Part shown: positions 8,127 to 16,517 of the stretch, piece after piece
How positions within the stretch are numbered: position 1 is the stretch's first letter
Layout: each line of letters starts with the position of its first letter
Source of the DNA: Halopseudomonas maritima
Lineage (GTDB): Bacteria > Pseudomonadota > Gammaproteobacteria > Pseudomonadales > Pseudomonadaceae
Direction: 5' to 3'
Assembly (NCBI RefSeq): GCF_021545785.1
Contig: NZ_CP079801.1
Location: forward strand, 2,232,001-2,296,000
DNA length: 64,000 bases
Notes under the pieces: generated by a model
Database searches by the model: none
Told to the model about the DNA's origin: nothing
The model's input: the letters and a program-made list of their open reading frames with translations, nothing else
Translations under genes and position numbers: made by a program

Positions 8127-9022
8127 GACTTCTTCTCCATTTCCTTGGCTTGGTTGTAGTGGAACAGCGCCAGCGGCACGATCAGGATCACCAGCATGAC
8201 AATCGCCAGCGCCGAGGCTACCGGCCAGTCGCGGTTATTGAAGAATTCCTGCCACAGCACCTTGCCGATCATCAGGGTTTCCGGGCCGCCCAGCAGTTCG
8301 GGAATCACGAACTCGCCGACCACCGGGATAAACACCAGCATGGAGCCAGCGATGATGCCGGTTTTGGACAATGGCACGGTGATGCTCCAGAACGCCTTGA
8401 TCTTGCCGGCGCCCAAATCCATGGCGGCTTCCAACAGGCTGTGGTCGTGCTTGACCAGGTTGGCGTACAACGGCAGCACCATGAACGGCAGGTAGGCGTA
8501 GACCACGCCGATGTAGACCGCAGTGTTGGTGTTGAGAATCTGCAGTGGTTCGCTGATCAGGCCGAGGCCCATGAGCACCGAGTTGAGCAGGCCGTTGTTG
8601 CTGAGAATGCCCATCCAGGCGTAGACGCGGATGAGGATGGCGGTCCAGGTCGGCATCATCACCAGCAGCAGGTAGACCAGCTGCTTTTCCTTGGGCGCAC
8701 GGGCGATGGCGTAGGCCATCGGGTAGCCCAGCAGCAGACAGATCAGGGTCGAGAAGAAGGCGATCTTCAGCGAGCCCAGATAGGCCGACAGGTAGAGGCC
8801 GTCCTGGCTGAGGAAAATGTAGTTGCCGAGGTTCAGCGCGACATTGAGTTTCTGCTCGACGTACTGAAAGATCGGCTGATAGGGAGGAATGGCGATCGCG
8901 GCTTCCGAGAAGCTGATCTTCAGCACGATGGCGAAGGGCAGCAGGAAGAACAGGAACAGCCACAGGTACGGGACGCTGATGACCCAGAAGCGCCCGGGCG
9001 GTGTCAGGCGTGGCATTTTCAT
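8123..9022 (-). CDS. spuG: Polyamine ABC transporter permease SpuG/PotH
   Basis: A 299-residue permease of the PotH/PotB type, pairing with SpuH. It carries a hydrophobic first segment (VPYLWLFLFFLLPFAIVLKISF), a long periplasmic loop after it, and the EAA loop EAAMDLGAGKIKAFWSITVPLS near 193-214. The start overlaps the end of spuF by 4 bp and the end overlaps spuH by 4 bp, so the three membrane-complex genes are translationally linked. It forms half of the polyamine channel. Confidence 0.93.
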   Translation of the reverse strand: MKMPRLTPPGRFWVISVPYLWLFLFFLLPFAIVLKISFSEAAIAIPPYQPIFQYVEQKLNVALNLGNYIFLSQDGLYLSAYLGSLKIAFFSTLICLLLGYPMAYAIARAPKEKQLVYLLLVMMPTWTAILIRVYAWMGILSNNGLLNSVLMGLGLISEPLQILNTNTAVYIGVVYAYLPFMVLPLYANLVKHDHSLLEAAMDLGAGKIKAFWSITVPLSKTGIIAGSMLVFIPVVGEFVIPELLGGPETLMIGKVLWQEFFNNRDWPVASALAIVMLVILIVPLALFHYNQAKEMEKKS

Positions 9023-10155
9023 GAGTGTAGAATGACCCCGCTGTCGTCATCCCAGCTGATGTACACCTCGTCGTCCCAGGTGGGACGGGGCAGCCGGCGT
9101 TCGGAGTTGGCAAAGAAGGCCTGCACCAGCTTGCCGCTGTCGAGCTTGATGTAATACACCGAGTGGCCGCCCAGGTAGGCGATATCGTGTACCACACCGT
9201 GGGAACTGTTGTGCTCGCCCTCGGGCTTCTCGGCGCTGACCCAAACCTTTTCCGGGCGCAGGGCGTAGATGATGTTCTTGTCCTGGGCGCGGGTGGTGAT
9301 GCCGTGGCCGACGTAAATCGGTTTGTCCAGGCAGTCACACTGAATGATCGCGTGGTCTTCCATGTCGGCGGTGATCTCGCCTTCAAAGATATTCACGCTG
9401 CCGATGAACTCGGCAACATGACGGCTGACCGGGCTCTCGTAGATATCCATCGGTGTGCCGACCTGGGCAATCCAGCCCTGATGCATGATGGCGATGCGCT
9501 GGGCCATGGTCATGGCCTCTTCCTGGTCGTGGGTCACCATGATGCAGGTCACGCCAACCCGCTCGATGATTTCGACCAGTTCCAGCTGCATCTGGGTACG
9601 CAGTTTCTTGTCCAGCGCGCCCATGGGTTCGTCCAGCAACAGTACTTTGGGGCGTTTGGCCAGCGAGCGGGCCAGGGCAACGCGCTGACGCTGGCCGCCG
9701 GACAGTTGATCCGGCTTGCGGCGAGCGTACTCGGTCATGTGTACCAGCTTGAGCATTTCCTTCACGCGCGCATCAATCTCGGCCTTGGGCAGCTTGTCCT
9801 GCTTGAGGCCAAAGGCGATGTTCTGCTCGACCGTCATGTGCGGAAACAGCGCGTAGGACTGGAACATCATGTTGATCGGGCGCTCATACGGCGGCAGGTC
9901 AGTTATGTCCTGGCCGTCCAGCAGCACGCGGCCCTCGCTGGGGCGTTCAAAGCCGGCAAGAATGCGCAGCAGCGTTGATTTGCCTGAGCCCGAGCCGCCA
10001 AGCAGGGCGAAGATTTCGCCACGGTTGATGCTCAGGCTGACGTCATCGACTGCCAGCGCCTCGTCGAAGCGCTTGCTGATGCGCTCAATCTTCACAAAAT
10101 CATTGGGCTCGGCCTTGGCCATCGCCTGTTTCATGGCTCCTGCTGCACCAACCAT
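9019..10155 (-). CDS. spuF: Polyamine ABC transporter ATPase SpuF/PotG
   Basis: A 378-residue ATP-binding subunit. It shows Walker A GGSGSGKST near 53-61, signature LSGGQRQRVALARSL near 150, Walker B VLLLDEPMGALD, and the switch histidine in MVTHDQEEA. The C-terminal 130 residues form a TOBE regulatory domain, as in PotA/PotG. The ATG at 10155 has GGAGAG upstream. It is separated from spuE by a 131-bp spacer with a strong hairpin, while spuG and spuH follow with 4-bp overlaps. The membrane complex may therefore be made at a different level from the binding proteins. Confidence 0.95.
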   Translation of the reverse strand: MVGAAGAMKQAMAKAEPNDFVKIERISKRFDEALAVDDVSLSINRGEIFALLGGSGSGKSTLLRILAGFERPSEGRVLLDGQDITDLPPYERPINMMFQSYALFPHMTVEQNIAFGLKQDKLPKAEIDARVKEMLKLVHMTEYARRKPDQLSGGQRQRVALARSLAKRPKVLLLDEPMGALDKKLRTQMQLELVEIIERVGVTCIMVTHDQEEAMTMAQRIAIMHQGWIAQVGTPMDIYESPVSRHVAEFIGSVNIFEGEITADMEDHAIIQCDCLDKPIYVGHGITTRAQDKNIIYALRPEKVWVSAEKPEGEHNSSHGVVHDIAYLGGHSVYYIKLDSGKLVQAFFANSERRLPRPTWDDEVYISWDDDSGVILHS

Positions 10156-10254
10156 AGGTCTCTCCGAATATCATTCCACCGCTGCGGTCTTGGCCGCATG
10201 CTTGCATTGGGACAGGTGCCGGGCACCCGTCGGATTGGCTACTGCCGATTCAAC

Positions 10255-10280
10255 AAGGGGCTGTCCGCAGACAGCCCCTT
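10255..10280 (-). terminator. Intercistronic hairpin spuE/spuF
   Basis: A perfect 11-bp stem AAGGGGCTGTC/GACAGCCCCTT with a 4-nt loop, just after the spuE stop. On the minus strand TTGTTG follows, a weak T-run, so partial termination or 3'-end protection is likely. Confidence 0.75.
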
Positions 10281-10286
10281 GGGGTA

Positions 10287-11390
10287 TTACCGACCGGACT
10301 TGATGCGGCTCCAGGTGCGGGTCATCAGGCGCTGCGCCGACATGGGGCGCGGCACGTTGACGTACAGACGCTCAAGCACTTCGTCAGTCGGGTAGATAGC
10401 CGGGTCGTTGCGGATTTCCGGGTCAACCAGTTCGTCAGACGCCTTGTTCGGGTTGGCGTAGGCGACGTAGTCGGTAATCGGTGCAATCACGTCCGGACGC
10501 ATGATGTAGTTGATGAAGGCGTGGGCGTTGTCGGCGTTCGGCGCATCCTTGGGAATGGCCATCATGTCGAACCACAGGGCGGTGCCTTCTTTCGGAATGA
10601 TGTAGTTGATGTCGACACCGTTCTCGGCTTCCTCGGCGCGATAGGCTGCCTGGAAAACATCGCCGGAGTAGCCGGCGGCTACGCAGATGTCGCCGTTAGC
10701 CAGATCGGAGATGTAGCGCGAGGAGTGGAAATAGGTAATGTGCGGGCGCACGGCCAGCAGCAGTTCTTCAGCCTTTTTCAGGTCGTCGGCGTTGGTGCTG
10801 TTCGGGTCCAGGCCCAGATAGCTGAGCGCGGAGGGCAGCATCTCGTCGGCGGAGTCGAGCATGGTCAGGCCGCAGCTGCTTAGCTTGCTGGCGTACTGCG
10901 GATCGAAGATCAGGGCCCAGGAGTCCAGCGGGGCGTCGTCACCCAGCACTTCCTTCACCTTGTCGACGTTGTAGCCAATGCCGTTGGTGCCCCACAGGTA
11001 GGGGATGGAGTGCTTGCTGCCCGGGTCGATGCTTTCCATCTGCTTCATCAACTCGGGGTTGAGGTTGCTCATGTTCGGCAGCTTGCTGTGGTCCAGCTCC
11101 ATGTAAACGCCGGCCTGCACCTGCTTGGTCAGGAAGTTGTTGGTGGGCACCACGATGTCGAAGCCGGAATTGCCGGTCAGCAGCTTGGCGTCGACCACCT
11201 CGTTGGCGTCGTACACGTCGTAGGTGACCTTGATGCCGGTTTCCTGCTCGAAGTTGGCAATGGTGTCTTCGGCGATATAGTCCGACCAGTTATAGATATT
11301 CAGCTTGCCCTCGGCTTGCGCAGTCACGGCGCTACCCAGCAGGGTGGCCGTGGTCAGGGCGAGCAGTGACCGGTGCATGGATTGCTTCAT
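10287..11390 (-). CDS. spuE: Periplasmic polyamine-binding protein SpuE/PotF
   Basis: A 367-residue solute-binding protein. A signal peptide covers about residues 1-27, ending near TAQAEG, followed by the PotD/PotF opening KLNIYNWSDYI whose aromatic residues line the polyamine pocket. It is a close paralogue of the preceding spuD product, sharing blocks such as FDIVVP, PYLWGTNGIGYN and HITYFHSSR. In P. aeruginosa SpuE prefers spermidine and SpuD putrescine; that split is assumed here from gene order, not seen. The ATG has TAGGAGA upstream. Hairpins lie on both sides of the gene. Confidence 0.9.
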   Translation of the reverse strand: MKQSMHRSLLALTTATLLGSAVTAQAEGKLNIYNWSDYIAEDTIANFEQETGIKVTYDVYDANEVVDAKLLTGNSGFDIVVPTNNFLTKQVQAGVYMELDHSKLPNMSNLNPELMKQMESIDPGSKHSIPYLWGTNGIGYNVDKVKEVLGDDAPLDSWALIFDPQYASKLSSCGLTMLDSADEMLPSALSYLGLDPNSTNADDLKKAEELLLAVRPHITYFHSSRYISDLANGDICVAAGYSGDVFQAAYRAEEAENGVDINYIIPKEGTALWFDMMAIPKDAPNADNAHAFINYIMRPDVIAPITDYVAYANPNKASDELVDPEIRNDPAIYPTDEVLERLYVNVPRPMSAQRLMTRTWSRIKSGR

Positions 11391-11439
11391 GGTGTCTCCT
11401 AAAGGCAGAGGTGCCTGAGGTAAGTAGTGCTGTTGATCT

Positions 11440-11467
11440 GGCCGGCGCAGGGGGACTGCGGCCGGCC
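11440..11467 (-). terminator. Intercistronic hairpin spuD/spuE
   Basis: GGCCGGCGCAG pairs with CTGCGGCCGGCC (one bulge) around a 5-nt loop, in the 102-bp spacer. There is no clear T-run, so it is better read as an mRNA-stabilising or attenuating stem. Confidence 0.7.
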
Positions 11468-11492
11468 GTTTGTTATTACCGTCTTGTCTGCG

Positions 11493-12590
11493 TTACTGGC
11501 CGGATTTCACGCGCGTCCAGACGCGGGTCCGGGTGCGCTCGATGTTGGCCGGCAGCTCCGCCAGAGTAAAGAGTTTGGCCAGGGTCTCGTCGCTGGGATA
11601 AACGCCCGGGTCGGTGAGCACGCTTTCGTCAATCATCGGCTTGGACGCCTGGTTGCCGTTGGCGTAGGCCACGTAGTTGGAGATCTCGGCGATCACCTCG
11701 GGGCGCAGAATATAATCCATAAACGCATAGGCGTTATCGACATTTTTAGCGTCCTTGGGAATGGCCATCATATCGAACCACATGGCGGCGCCTTCCTTGG
11801 GAATCACGTACTTTACTTCGACCCCGTTGTCCGCTTCGTCGGCGCGCGCGGCGGCCTGCAGAATGTCGCCGGACCAGCCCACTGCGACGCAGATATCGCC
11901 GTTAGCCAGGTCGGTGATGAACTTGGAAGAATGGAAGTAGGTGATGTGCGGACGTACGCTCATCAGCAGCTCCTGCGCCTTGGGATAGTCCTCCGCGCTG
12001 CCGCTGTTAGGGTCCAGGCCCAAATAGAAGAGGGCAGAGGGGATGATCTCGGCCGGCGCATCCAGGAAGGCGACGCCGCAGGAGGCCAGCTTCTCCATAT
12101 TCTCCGGTTTGAACACCAGGTCCCAGGAGTTGACCGGCGCATCGTCACCCAGCACGGCCTTGACCTTCTCCGGGTTGTAACCGATGCCGGTGGTGCCCCA
12201 CAGGTAGGGGAAGGCGTACTGGTTGCCCGGGTCGTTGGTTTCCAGTGCGCGTAGCAGGGTCGGGTCCAGGTGTTGCCAGTTTGGCAGCTTGCTGCGGTCC
12301 AGTGGCATGAAAGCGCCGGCCTTGATCTGCTTGCCCAGGAACTGGTTGGAGGGCACCACAATGTCGAATCCGGAACTGCCCGAAAGCAGCTTGGCTTCCA
12401 GTACCTCGTTGCTGTCGAACACGTCATAGATCGGGCGAATGCCGGTAGCCTCCTGGAAGTTGGCCAGGGTGTCCTCGGCAATGTAGTCCGACCAGTTGTA
12501 GACGTTAACCACCTCTTCTGCCTGCGCCGCTGCGCTGATAGATACAGCCGTCGCAGTCGCCAGCAGTGTCTTGCCCAGATGCTTCATCAT
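11493..12590 (-). CDS. spuD: Periplasmic polyamine-binding protein SpuD/PotF
   Basis: A 365-residue solute-binding protein starting MMKHLGKTLLATATAVSIS. GGAGAG lies about 8 bp upstream, which decides the start over longer in-frame options. The signal peptide ends near AAAQAEE and the mature protein begins VVNVYNWSDYI. It belongs to the PotF fold and is the first binding protein after the catabolic genes. By analogy with P. aeruginosa it delivers putrescine to SpuFGH. Adjacent spuE is a paralogue, so the pair arose by an old duplication. Confidence 0.9.
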   Translation of the reverse strand: MMKHLGKTLLATATAVSISAAAQAEEVVNVYNWSDYIAEDTLANFQEATGIRPIYDVFDSNEVLEAKLLSGSSGFDIVVPSNQFLGKQIKAGAFMPLDRSKLPNWQHLDPTLLRALETNDPGNQYAFPYLWGTTGIGYNPEKVKAVLGDDAPVNSWDLVFKPENMEKLASCGVAFLDAPAEIIPSALFYLGLDPNSGSAEDYPKAQELLMSVRPHITYFHSSKFITDLANGDICVAVGWSGDILQAAARADEADNGVEVKYVIPKEGAAMWFDMMAIPKDAKNVDNAYAFMDYILRPEVIAEISNYVAYANGNQASKPMIDESVLTDPGVYPSDETLAKLFTLAELPANIERTRTRVWTRVKSGQ

Positions 12591-12629
12591 CGTTTCAACT
12601 CTCCATCCATTGTTTGGAAACGCGGTGGT

Positions 12630-12696
12630 GGGGCGCGGGTGGCGCCCCGACGCAGTCAAGCGCCTTATGGCCAGCATAGCCGCTGGCCACAAGGCG
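12630..12696 (-). terminator. Double hairpin between spuC and spuD
   Basis: Two stems lie in the 108-bp spacer. CGCCTTATGGCCAGC pairs with GCTGGCCACAAGGCG at 12661-12696 (15 bp, one mismatch, 6-nt loop). GGGGCGC pairs with GCGCCCC at 12630-12648. Neither is followed by a T-run on the minus strand. They likely protect or process the transcript at the start of the transporter part. Confidence 0.7.
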
Positions 12697-12698
12697 TG

Positions 12699-14063
12699 TC
12701 AGACGCCCAGTTGCTCGGCCACCTGATCCAGCACTGTCCAGGCCTTGTCGACCAGTTCGTCGATCTCGCTGCGGCTGATGACCAGCGGCGGCGACATGAT
12801 CATGGTGTCACCCACCGCGCGCATCACCAGACCGTTGGCGACACAGAGATCGCGACACAAGGTGCCGACGCTGCCCTTGTCCGGGAAGCGTTCCCGGGTG
12901 GCCTTGTCTTTGACCAGCTCGATGGCGCCGAGCAGGCCTACACCGCGTACTTCACCGACCAGGCGATGCTCTGCCAGGCCGGCGATTTTCTCTTGCAAAT
13001 ACGGTGCCGCTTCTTCGCGAACATACTCGACGATCTTTTCGTCGCGCATGATGCGCAGGTTTTCCAGGCCAACGGCAGCCGAGGCCGGGTGCCCGGAATA
13101 GGTGTAGCCGTGATAGAACTCGCCGCCGTGCTCGACCATGGTCTCGACCACGCGATCACTGACAATCACGCCGCCCATCGGCAGGTAGCCGGAGGTCATG
13201 CCCTTGGCGATCGGCATCAGGTCGGGCTTGAGATCGTAGTGCTGGCTGGCGAACCACTGGCCGGTGCGACCGAAGCCGCAGATCACTTCATCGATCACCA
13301 GCAGGATCTCGTACTTGGCCAGGATGCGCTTGATCTCCGGCCAGTAGGTGTCCGGCGGAATGATCACGCCGCCAGCGCCCTGGATCGGCTCGGCAATAAA
13401 GGCGCCGACCTGGTCGATGCCCAGCTCCTGGATCTTGGCTTCGAGCTGCTGCGCGGCCCAGATGCCGAACTCGTCCGGCGACATGTCACCGCCCTCGCCG
13501 TACCAGTACGGCTGCGGGATGTGCACGATGCCAGGAATCGGCAGGTCACCCTGCTCATGCATCGCCGACATGCCGCCGAGGCTGGCACCGGCTACGGTAG
13601 AACCGTGGTAACCGTTGACGCGGCCGATGATGGTTTTCTTGCCGGGCTTGCCCTTGAGATCCCAGTAACGGCGCACCATGCGCAGCACGGTGTCGTTGGA
13701 CTCGGAGCCCGAGCCGGTGAAGAACACATGGTTCATGTGCTCGGGGGCGACCTCGGCAATCGCCTTGGCCAGCTCGATGGCCGGCGGGTTGGTGCACTGA
13801 AAGAAGCTGTTGTAGTAGGGCAGCTTGAGCATCTGCTGGTACGCCGCCTCGGCCAGCTCGGTGCGGCCGTAGCCGATATTCACACACCACAGGCCAGCCA
13901 TGCCGTCGAGCACCTTGTTGCCCTCACTGTCCCACAGGTAGACCCCCTCGGCGCGCTCGATGATGCGCGTGCCACGCTCGCCCAGCTCCTTGTGGTCGGT
14001 AAAGGGGTGCAGGTAATGGGCGGCGTCCATGGCTTGCAGGGCGGCGGTATTATGTGTGCTCAT
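12699..14063 (-). CDS. spuC: Putrescine-pyruvate aminotransferase SpuC
   Basis: A 454-residue class III (omega) aminotransferase. The start MSTHNTAALQ is chosen because GGAG lies just upstream; the open frame extends 64 codons further into spuB without membrane or domain character. Visible are GSGSESNDT near 117-125 (phosphate binding), GYHGST near 151, VIDEVICGFGRTG near 257-268 (Asp for PLP) and MPIAKGMTSGY with the Schiff-base lysine at K287. In Pseudomonas, SpuC transaminates putrescine or related diamines to 4-aminobutyraldehyde with pyruvate. It sits between spuB and the transporter genes in the canonical order. Confidence 0.92.
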   Translation of the reverse strand: MSTHNTAALQAMDAAHYLHPFTDHKELGERGTRIIERAEGVYLWDSEGNKVLDGMAGLWCVNIGYGRTELAEAAYQQMLKLPYYNSFFQCTNPPAIELAKAIAEVAPEHMNHVFFTGSGSESNDTVLRMVRRYWDLKGKPGKKTIIGRVNGYHGSTVAGASLGGMSAMHEQGDLPIPGIVHIPQPYWYGEGGDMSPDEFGIWAAQQLEAKIQELGIDQVGAFIAEPIQGAGGVIIPPDTYWPEIKRILAKYEILLVIDEVICGFGRTGQWFASQHYDLKPDLMPIAKGMTSGYLPMGGVIVSDRVVETMVEHGGEFYHGYTYSGHPASAAVGLENLRIMRDEKIVEYVREEAAPYLQEKIAGLAEHRLVGEVRGVGLLGAIELVKDKATRERFPDKGSVGTLCRDLCVANGLVMRAVGDTMIMSPPLVISRSEIDELVDKAWTVLDQVAEQLGV

Positions 14064-14122
14064 GCGGTACTCCGATATCCGTAAGGTCCTGCCGGGGCAG
14101 CGACAATGGTTGGGGCTGGGTG

Positions 14123-15469
14123 TCAGACCGACAACAGCAGGAACTCGCGTTCCCAGGAGCTGATCACCCGTTTGTAGTTTTCGTGCTCGGCGCGTTTGAC
14201 GGCGACATAGCCGCGGCAGAACTTGCTGCCCAGCACCGCTTCCACATCGCGACACTGCTCCATGCGTTCCAGCGCCGACTCGATGGTCAGCGGCAGGCGC
14301 AGGTTGCGGCGCTCATAGGCGCGACCCTTGACGGGCGCCGAGGGAGAAATCTGGTTTTCCATGCCCAGGTAGCCGCACAGCAGACTGGCGGCGATGGCGA
14401 TGTAGGGGTTGGCATCGGCGCCCGGCAGGCGGTTCTCCACGCGCCGGTTCTGCGGGCTGGAGTCCGGCACGCGCAGGCCGGCGGTGCGGTTCTCTTCGCC
14501 CCATTCCACGTTCACCGGGGCCGAGGTATCCGGCAGGAAGCGGCGGAACGAGTTGACGTTGGGCGCGAACAGCGGCAACACCTCGGGGATGTAGCGCTGC
14601 AGGCCGCCGATGTGCTGCAGGAACAGCTCGCTCATGCTGCCGTCTTCATTGGAGAAGATGTTCTTGCCGGTCTTGGTATCAACGATGCTCTGGTGCAGGT
14701 GCATGGCGCTGCCCGGCTCGTTGGTGATCGGCTTGGCCATAAAGGTGGCGGTCATGTCGTGCTTGAGCGCTGCCTCGCGCATGGTGCGCTTGAACACCTG
14801 GATCTGGTCGGCCAGGTGCAAGGGGTCGCCATGACGGAAGTTGATTTCCATCTGCGCGGTGCCTTCTTCGTGGATCAGCGTGTCCAGATCCAGGCCCTGG
14901 GCCTCGCACCAGTCATACATATCCTCGAACAGCGGGTCGAACTCGTTGGCGGCGTCAATGGAGAACGACTGACGGCCGGTTTCCTGGCGGCCGGAACGGC
15001 CAATCGGCGGCTGCAGCGGCAGGTCCGGGTCTTCGTTGCGGCGGGTCAGGTAAAACTCCATTTCCGGCGCAACAATCGGTTTCCAGCCTTTCTTCTGGTA
15101 CAGCTTGAGGACGGTCTTCAGCACGTTGCGTGGCGACATCTCGATGGGGTTGCCCATCTTGTCGAAGCAATCGTGGATGATCTGTGCGGTCGGCTCCAGC
15201 GCCCACGGCACGGTGAACATGGCGGTTTCGTCCGGCTTGCAGATCATGTCGATGTCCGCCGGGTCGAGCAGGTCGTAATAGATGTCGTCTTCTACATAGT
15301 CGCCGGTCACCGACTGCAACAGAATGCTCTCGGGCAGGCGCATGCCTTTTTCCGAGATGAATTTCATGGTCGGTGCGATCTTGCCGCGAGCGATGCCGGT
15401 CAGGTCGCTGACCATGCATTCCACTTCGGTAATCTTGTTTTCTTTCAGCCAGCTTTCAATCTTGTTCAT
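14123..15469 (-). CDS. spuB: Glutamine synthetase-like gamma-glutamylpolyamine synthetase SpuB
   Basis: A 448-residue member of the glutamine synthetase fold. MNKIESWLKENK is taken as the start because GAGG lies just upstream, 7 bp after the spuA stop. Motifs are VAPEMEFYL near 186, AQMEINFRHGDP near 245, the ATP-site MHLHQS, and NRRVENRLPGADANPY near 365. It should ligate glutamate to polyamines using ATP (PuuA-type reaction) rather than make glutamine. A second homologue, SpuI, is encoded divergently at 16518. The division of labour (putrescine, spermidine, monoamines) cannot be told from sequence. Confidence 0.9.
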   Translation of the reverse strand: MNKIESWLKENKITEVECMVSDLTGIARGKIAPTMKFISEKGMRLPESILLQSVTGDYVEDDIYYDLLDPADIDMICKPDETAMFTVPWALEPTAQIIHDCFDKMGNPIEMSPRNVLKTVLKLYQKKGWKPIVAPEMEFYLTRRNEDPDLPLQPPIGRSGRQETGRQSFSIDAANEFDPLFEDMYDWCEAQGLDLDTLIHEEGTAQMEINFRHGDPLHLADQIQVFKRTMREAALKHDMTATFMAKPITNEPGSAMHLHQSIVDTKTGKNIFSNEDGSMSELFLQHIGGLQRYIPEVLPLFAPNVNSFRRFLPDTSAPVNVEWGEENRTAGLRVPDSSPQNRRVENRLPGADANPYIAIAASLLCGYLGMENQISPSAPVKGRAYERRNLRLPLTIESALERMEQCRDVEAVLGSKFCRGYVAVKRAEHENYKRVISSWEREFLLLSV

Positions 15470-15476
15470 AACCGCC

Positions 15477-16238
15477 TCAGGGTTGCCGCGACGCACGGGC
15501 CCGGCAGGCGTTGCCGAACGCCTGGAAAATCGACAGGTAGAGCGCGTTGCTACGGACCTGCCATTCGGGGTGCCACTGTACGCCGAGTGCGAATTGGGTT
15601 GCCTGGCTGACCGAGAAGGCCTCGATCAGTCCATCGGGTGCTGTCGCTTCAGGCTGCAGACCGGCTGCCAGTGTAGCTACTCCCTGGGTATGCAGGGAAT
15701 TGACCTGGGCCGAACTGCAGCCTGCGATCTGGTGAAGCAACCCCCCGGGCTCAAAGCGAACCTCATGGGCCGGGCCGTACTGAACCTCGACCGGCTGTGT
15801 CTTGTCTTCGCGGTGTTCGATATATCCGCCCACCTCATACAGGCGCTGGTGCAGGGTGCCGCCGAAGGCCACGTTCATTTCCTGAAAGCCGCGGCAGATG
15901 CCAAGCACCGGCACACCCTGATCGATTGCCTGACGGATCAGCGGCAGGGTGGTGGCGTCGCGCTTGGGGTCATGTTTGGTGCCGTCGGCGCTCGCCGGGC
16001 CCTGGTAATGGTGAGGCTCTACGTTGGAGGGTGAGCCGGTGAACAGAATGCCGTCCAGCATCGTCAGCAGCTGTGCGCTGTCCAGGCGCTCGCCCAGGGC
16101 TGGAATCAACAGCGGCAAACCATCTGCGCCGTCAACGACGCCGAGAATGTACTTCTCGCCAACAATGTTGAATGGGTGGAGACCGAGCTGCTCGGAGCAG
16201 CAGACGATACCGATGACGGGCTTGCGAGCGATGGACAT
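15477..16238 (-). CDS. spuA: Gamma-glutamyl-GABA hydrolase SpuA (class I glutamine amidotransferase fold)
   Basis: A 253-residue PuuD-type peptidase, first gene of the spu operon. The catalytic triad is visible: C115 in VLGICRGFQ, and H223 with E225 in GVQWHPEW. LFTGSPSNVEP near 66-75 is the family oxyanion region. It hydrolyses gamma-glutamyl-GABA to glutamate and GABA in the gamma-glutamylated polyamine route. The start MSIARKPVIG follows GGAAGA; a 30-codon longer frame runs into the promoter region. It is divergent from spuI across a 279-bp spacer that carries the regulatory structures. Confidence 0.93.
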   Translation of the reverse strand: MSIARKPVIGIVCCSEQLGLHPFNIVGEKYILGVVDGADGLPLLIPALGERLDSAQLLTMLDGILFTGSPSNVEPHHYQGPASADGTKHDPKRDATTLPLIRQAIDQGVPVLGICRGFQEMNVAFGGTLHQRLYEVGGYIEHREDKTQPVEVQYGPAHEVRFEPGGLLHQIAGCSSAQVNSLHTQGVATLAAGLQPEATAPDGLIEAFSVSQATQFALGVQWHPEWQVRSNALYLSIFQAFGNACRARASRQP

Positions 16239-16285
16239 TGACTGTCTTCCAGATGATCCAGTTCGAATGGCGGGTGACCGCATTG

Positions 16286-16305
16286 TTGTTCGTTTTTTCG
16301 TACAA
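16286..16305. promoter_or_regulatory. Inverted repeat upstream of spuA (candidate operator)
   Basis: TTGTTCG-N6-CGTACAA has arms matching at 6 of 7 positions. It lies 48-67 bp upstream of the spuA ATG in an AT-rich stretch that probably holds the spuA promoter. A polyamine-responsive regulator such as PauR is a plausible binder by pathway, but no site match is claimed. Confidence 0.45.
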
Positions 16306-16348
16306 TAGCAATAAAAAATATTTAACACAAAGACCGTAAATCCTGAAC

Positions 16349-16411
16349 GGTCGCTCGGGCCTCTGGCGCACCGATAGGCCCGGAACGACCTTAATTGGTG
16401 CGCCTTGCACC
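16349..16411 (+). other. Possible H-type pseudoknot/leader structure between spuA and spuI
   Basis: Stem 1 pairs GGTCGCTCGGGCC (16349-16361) with GGCCCGGAACGACC (16377-16390). The 15-nt loop contains GGCGCACC (16365-16372), which is perfectly complementary to GGTGCGCC (16397-16404) just 6 nt after stem 1. A competing small hairpin, GGTGC/GCACC, spans 16397-16411. The arrangement is that of an H-type pseudoknot or of mutually exclusive stems. Whether it acts as RNA (leader of spuI or, in complement, spuA) or as DNA is unknown. Confidence 0.5.
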
Positions 16412-16517
16412 GACTTTGTGCGATGCCTGCTCTATTGACTCCAACGAGCCTTTCGGATTAACTCAGGGCTGGCACGTTTTGTGATTGATATATTTTACAA
16501 ATAACAGGTGAAATCCC

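Noticed and set aside
12270..15610. Long plus-strand frames opposite spuC and spuB.
   Set aside because: They mirror the codon bias of the spu genes and show no family features or ribosome sites.
16470..16484. TGGCACG upstream of spuI as a sigma-54 promoter.
   Set aside because: The -24 part is perfect, but the position expected to be GC at -12 reads GA, so the core requirement fails. I do not call it a promoter.
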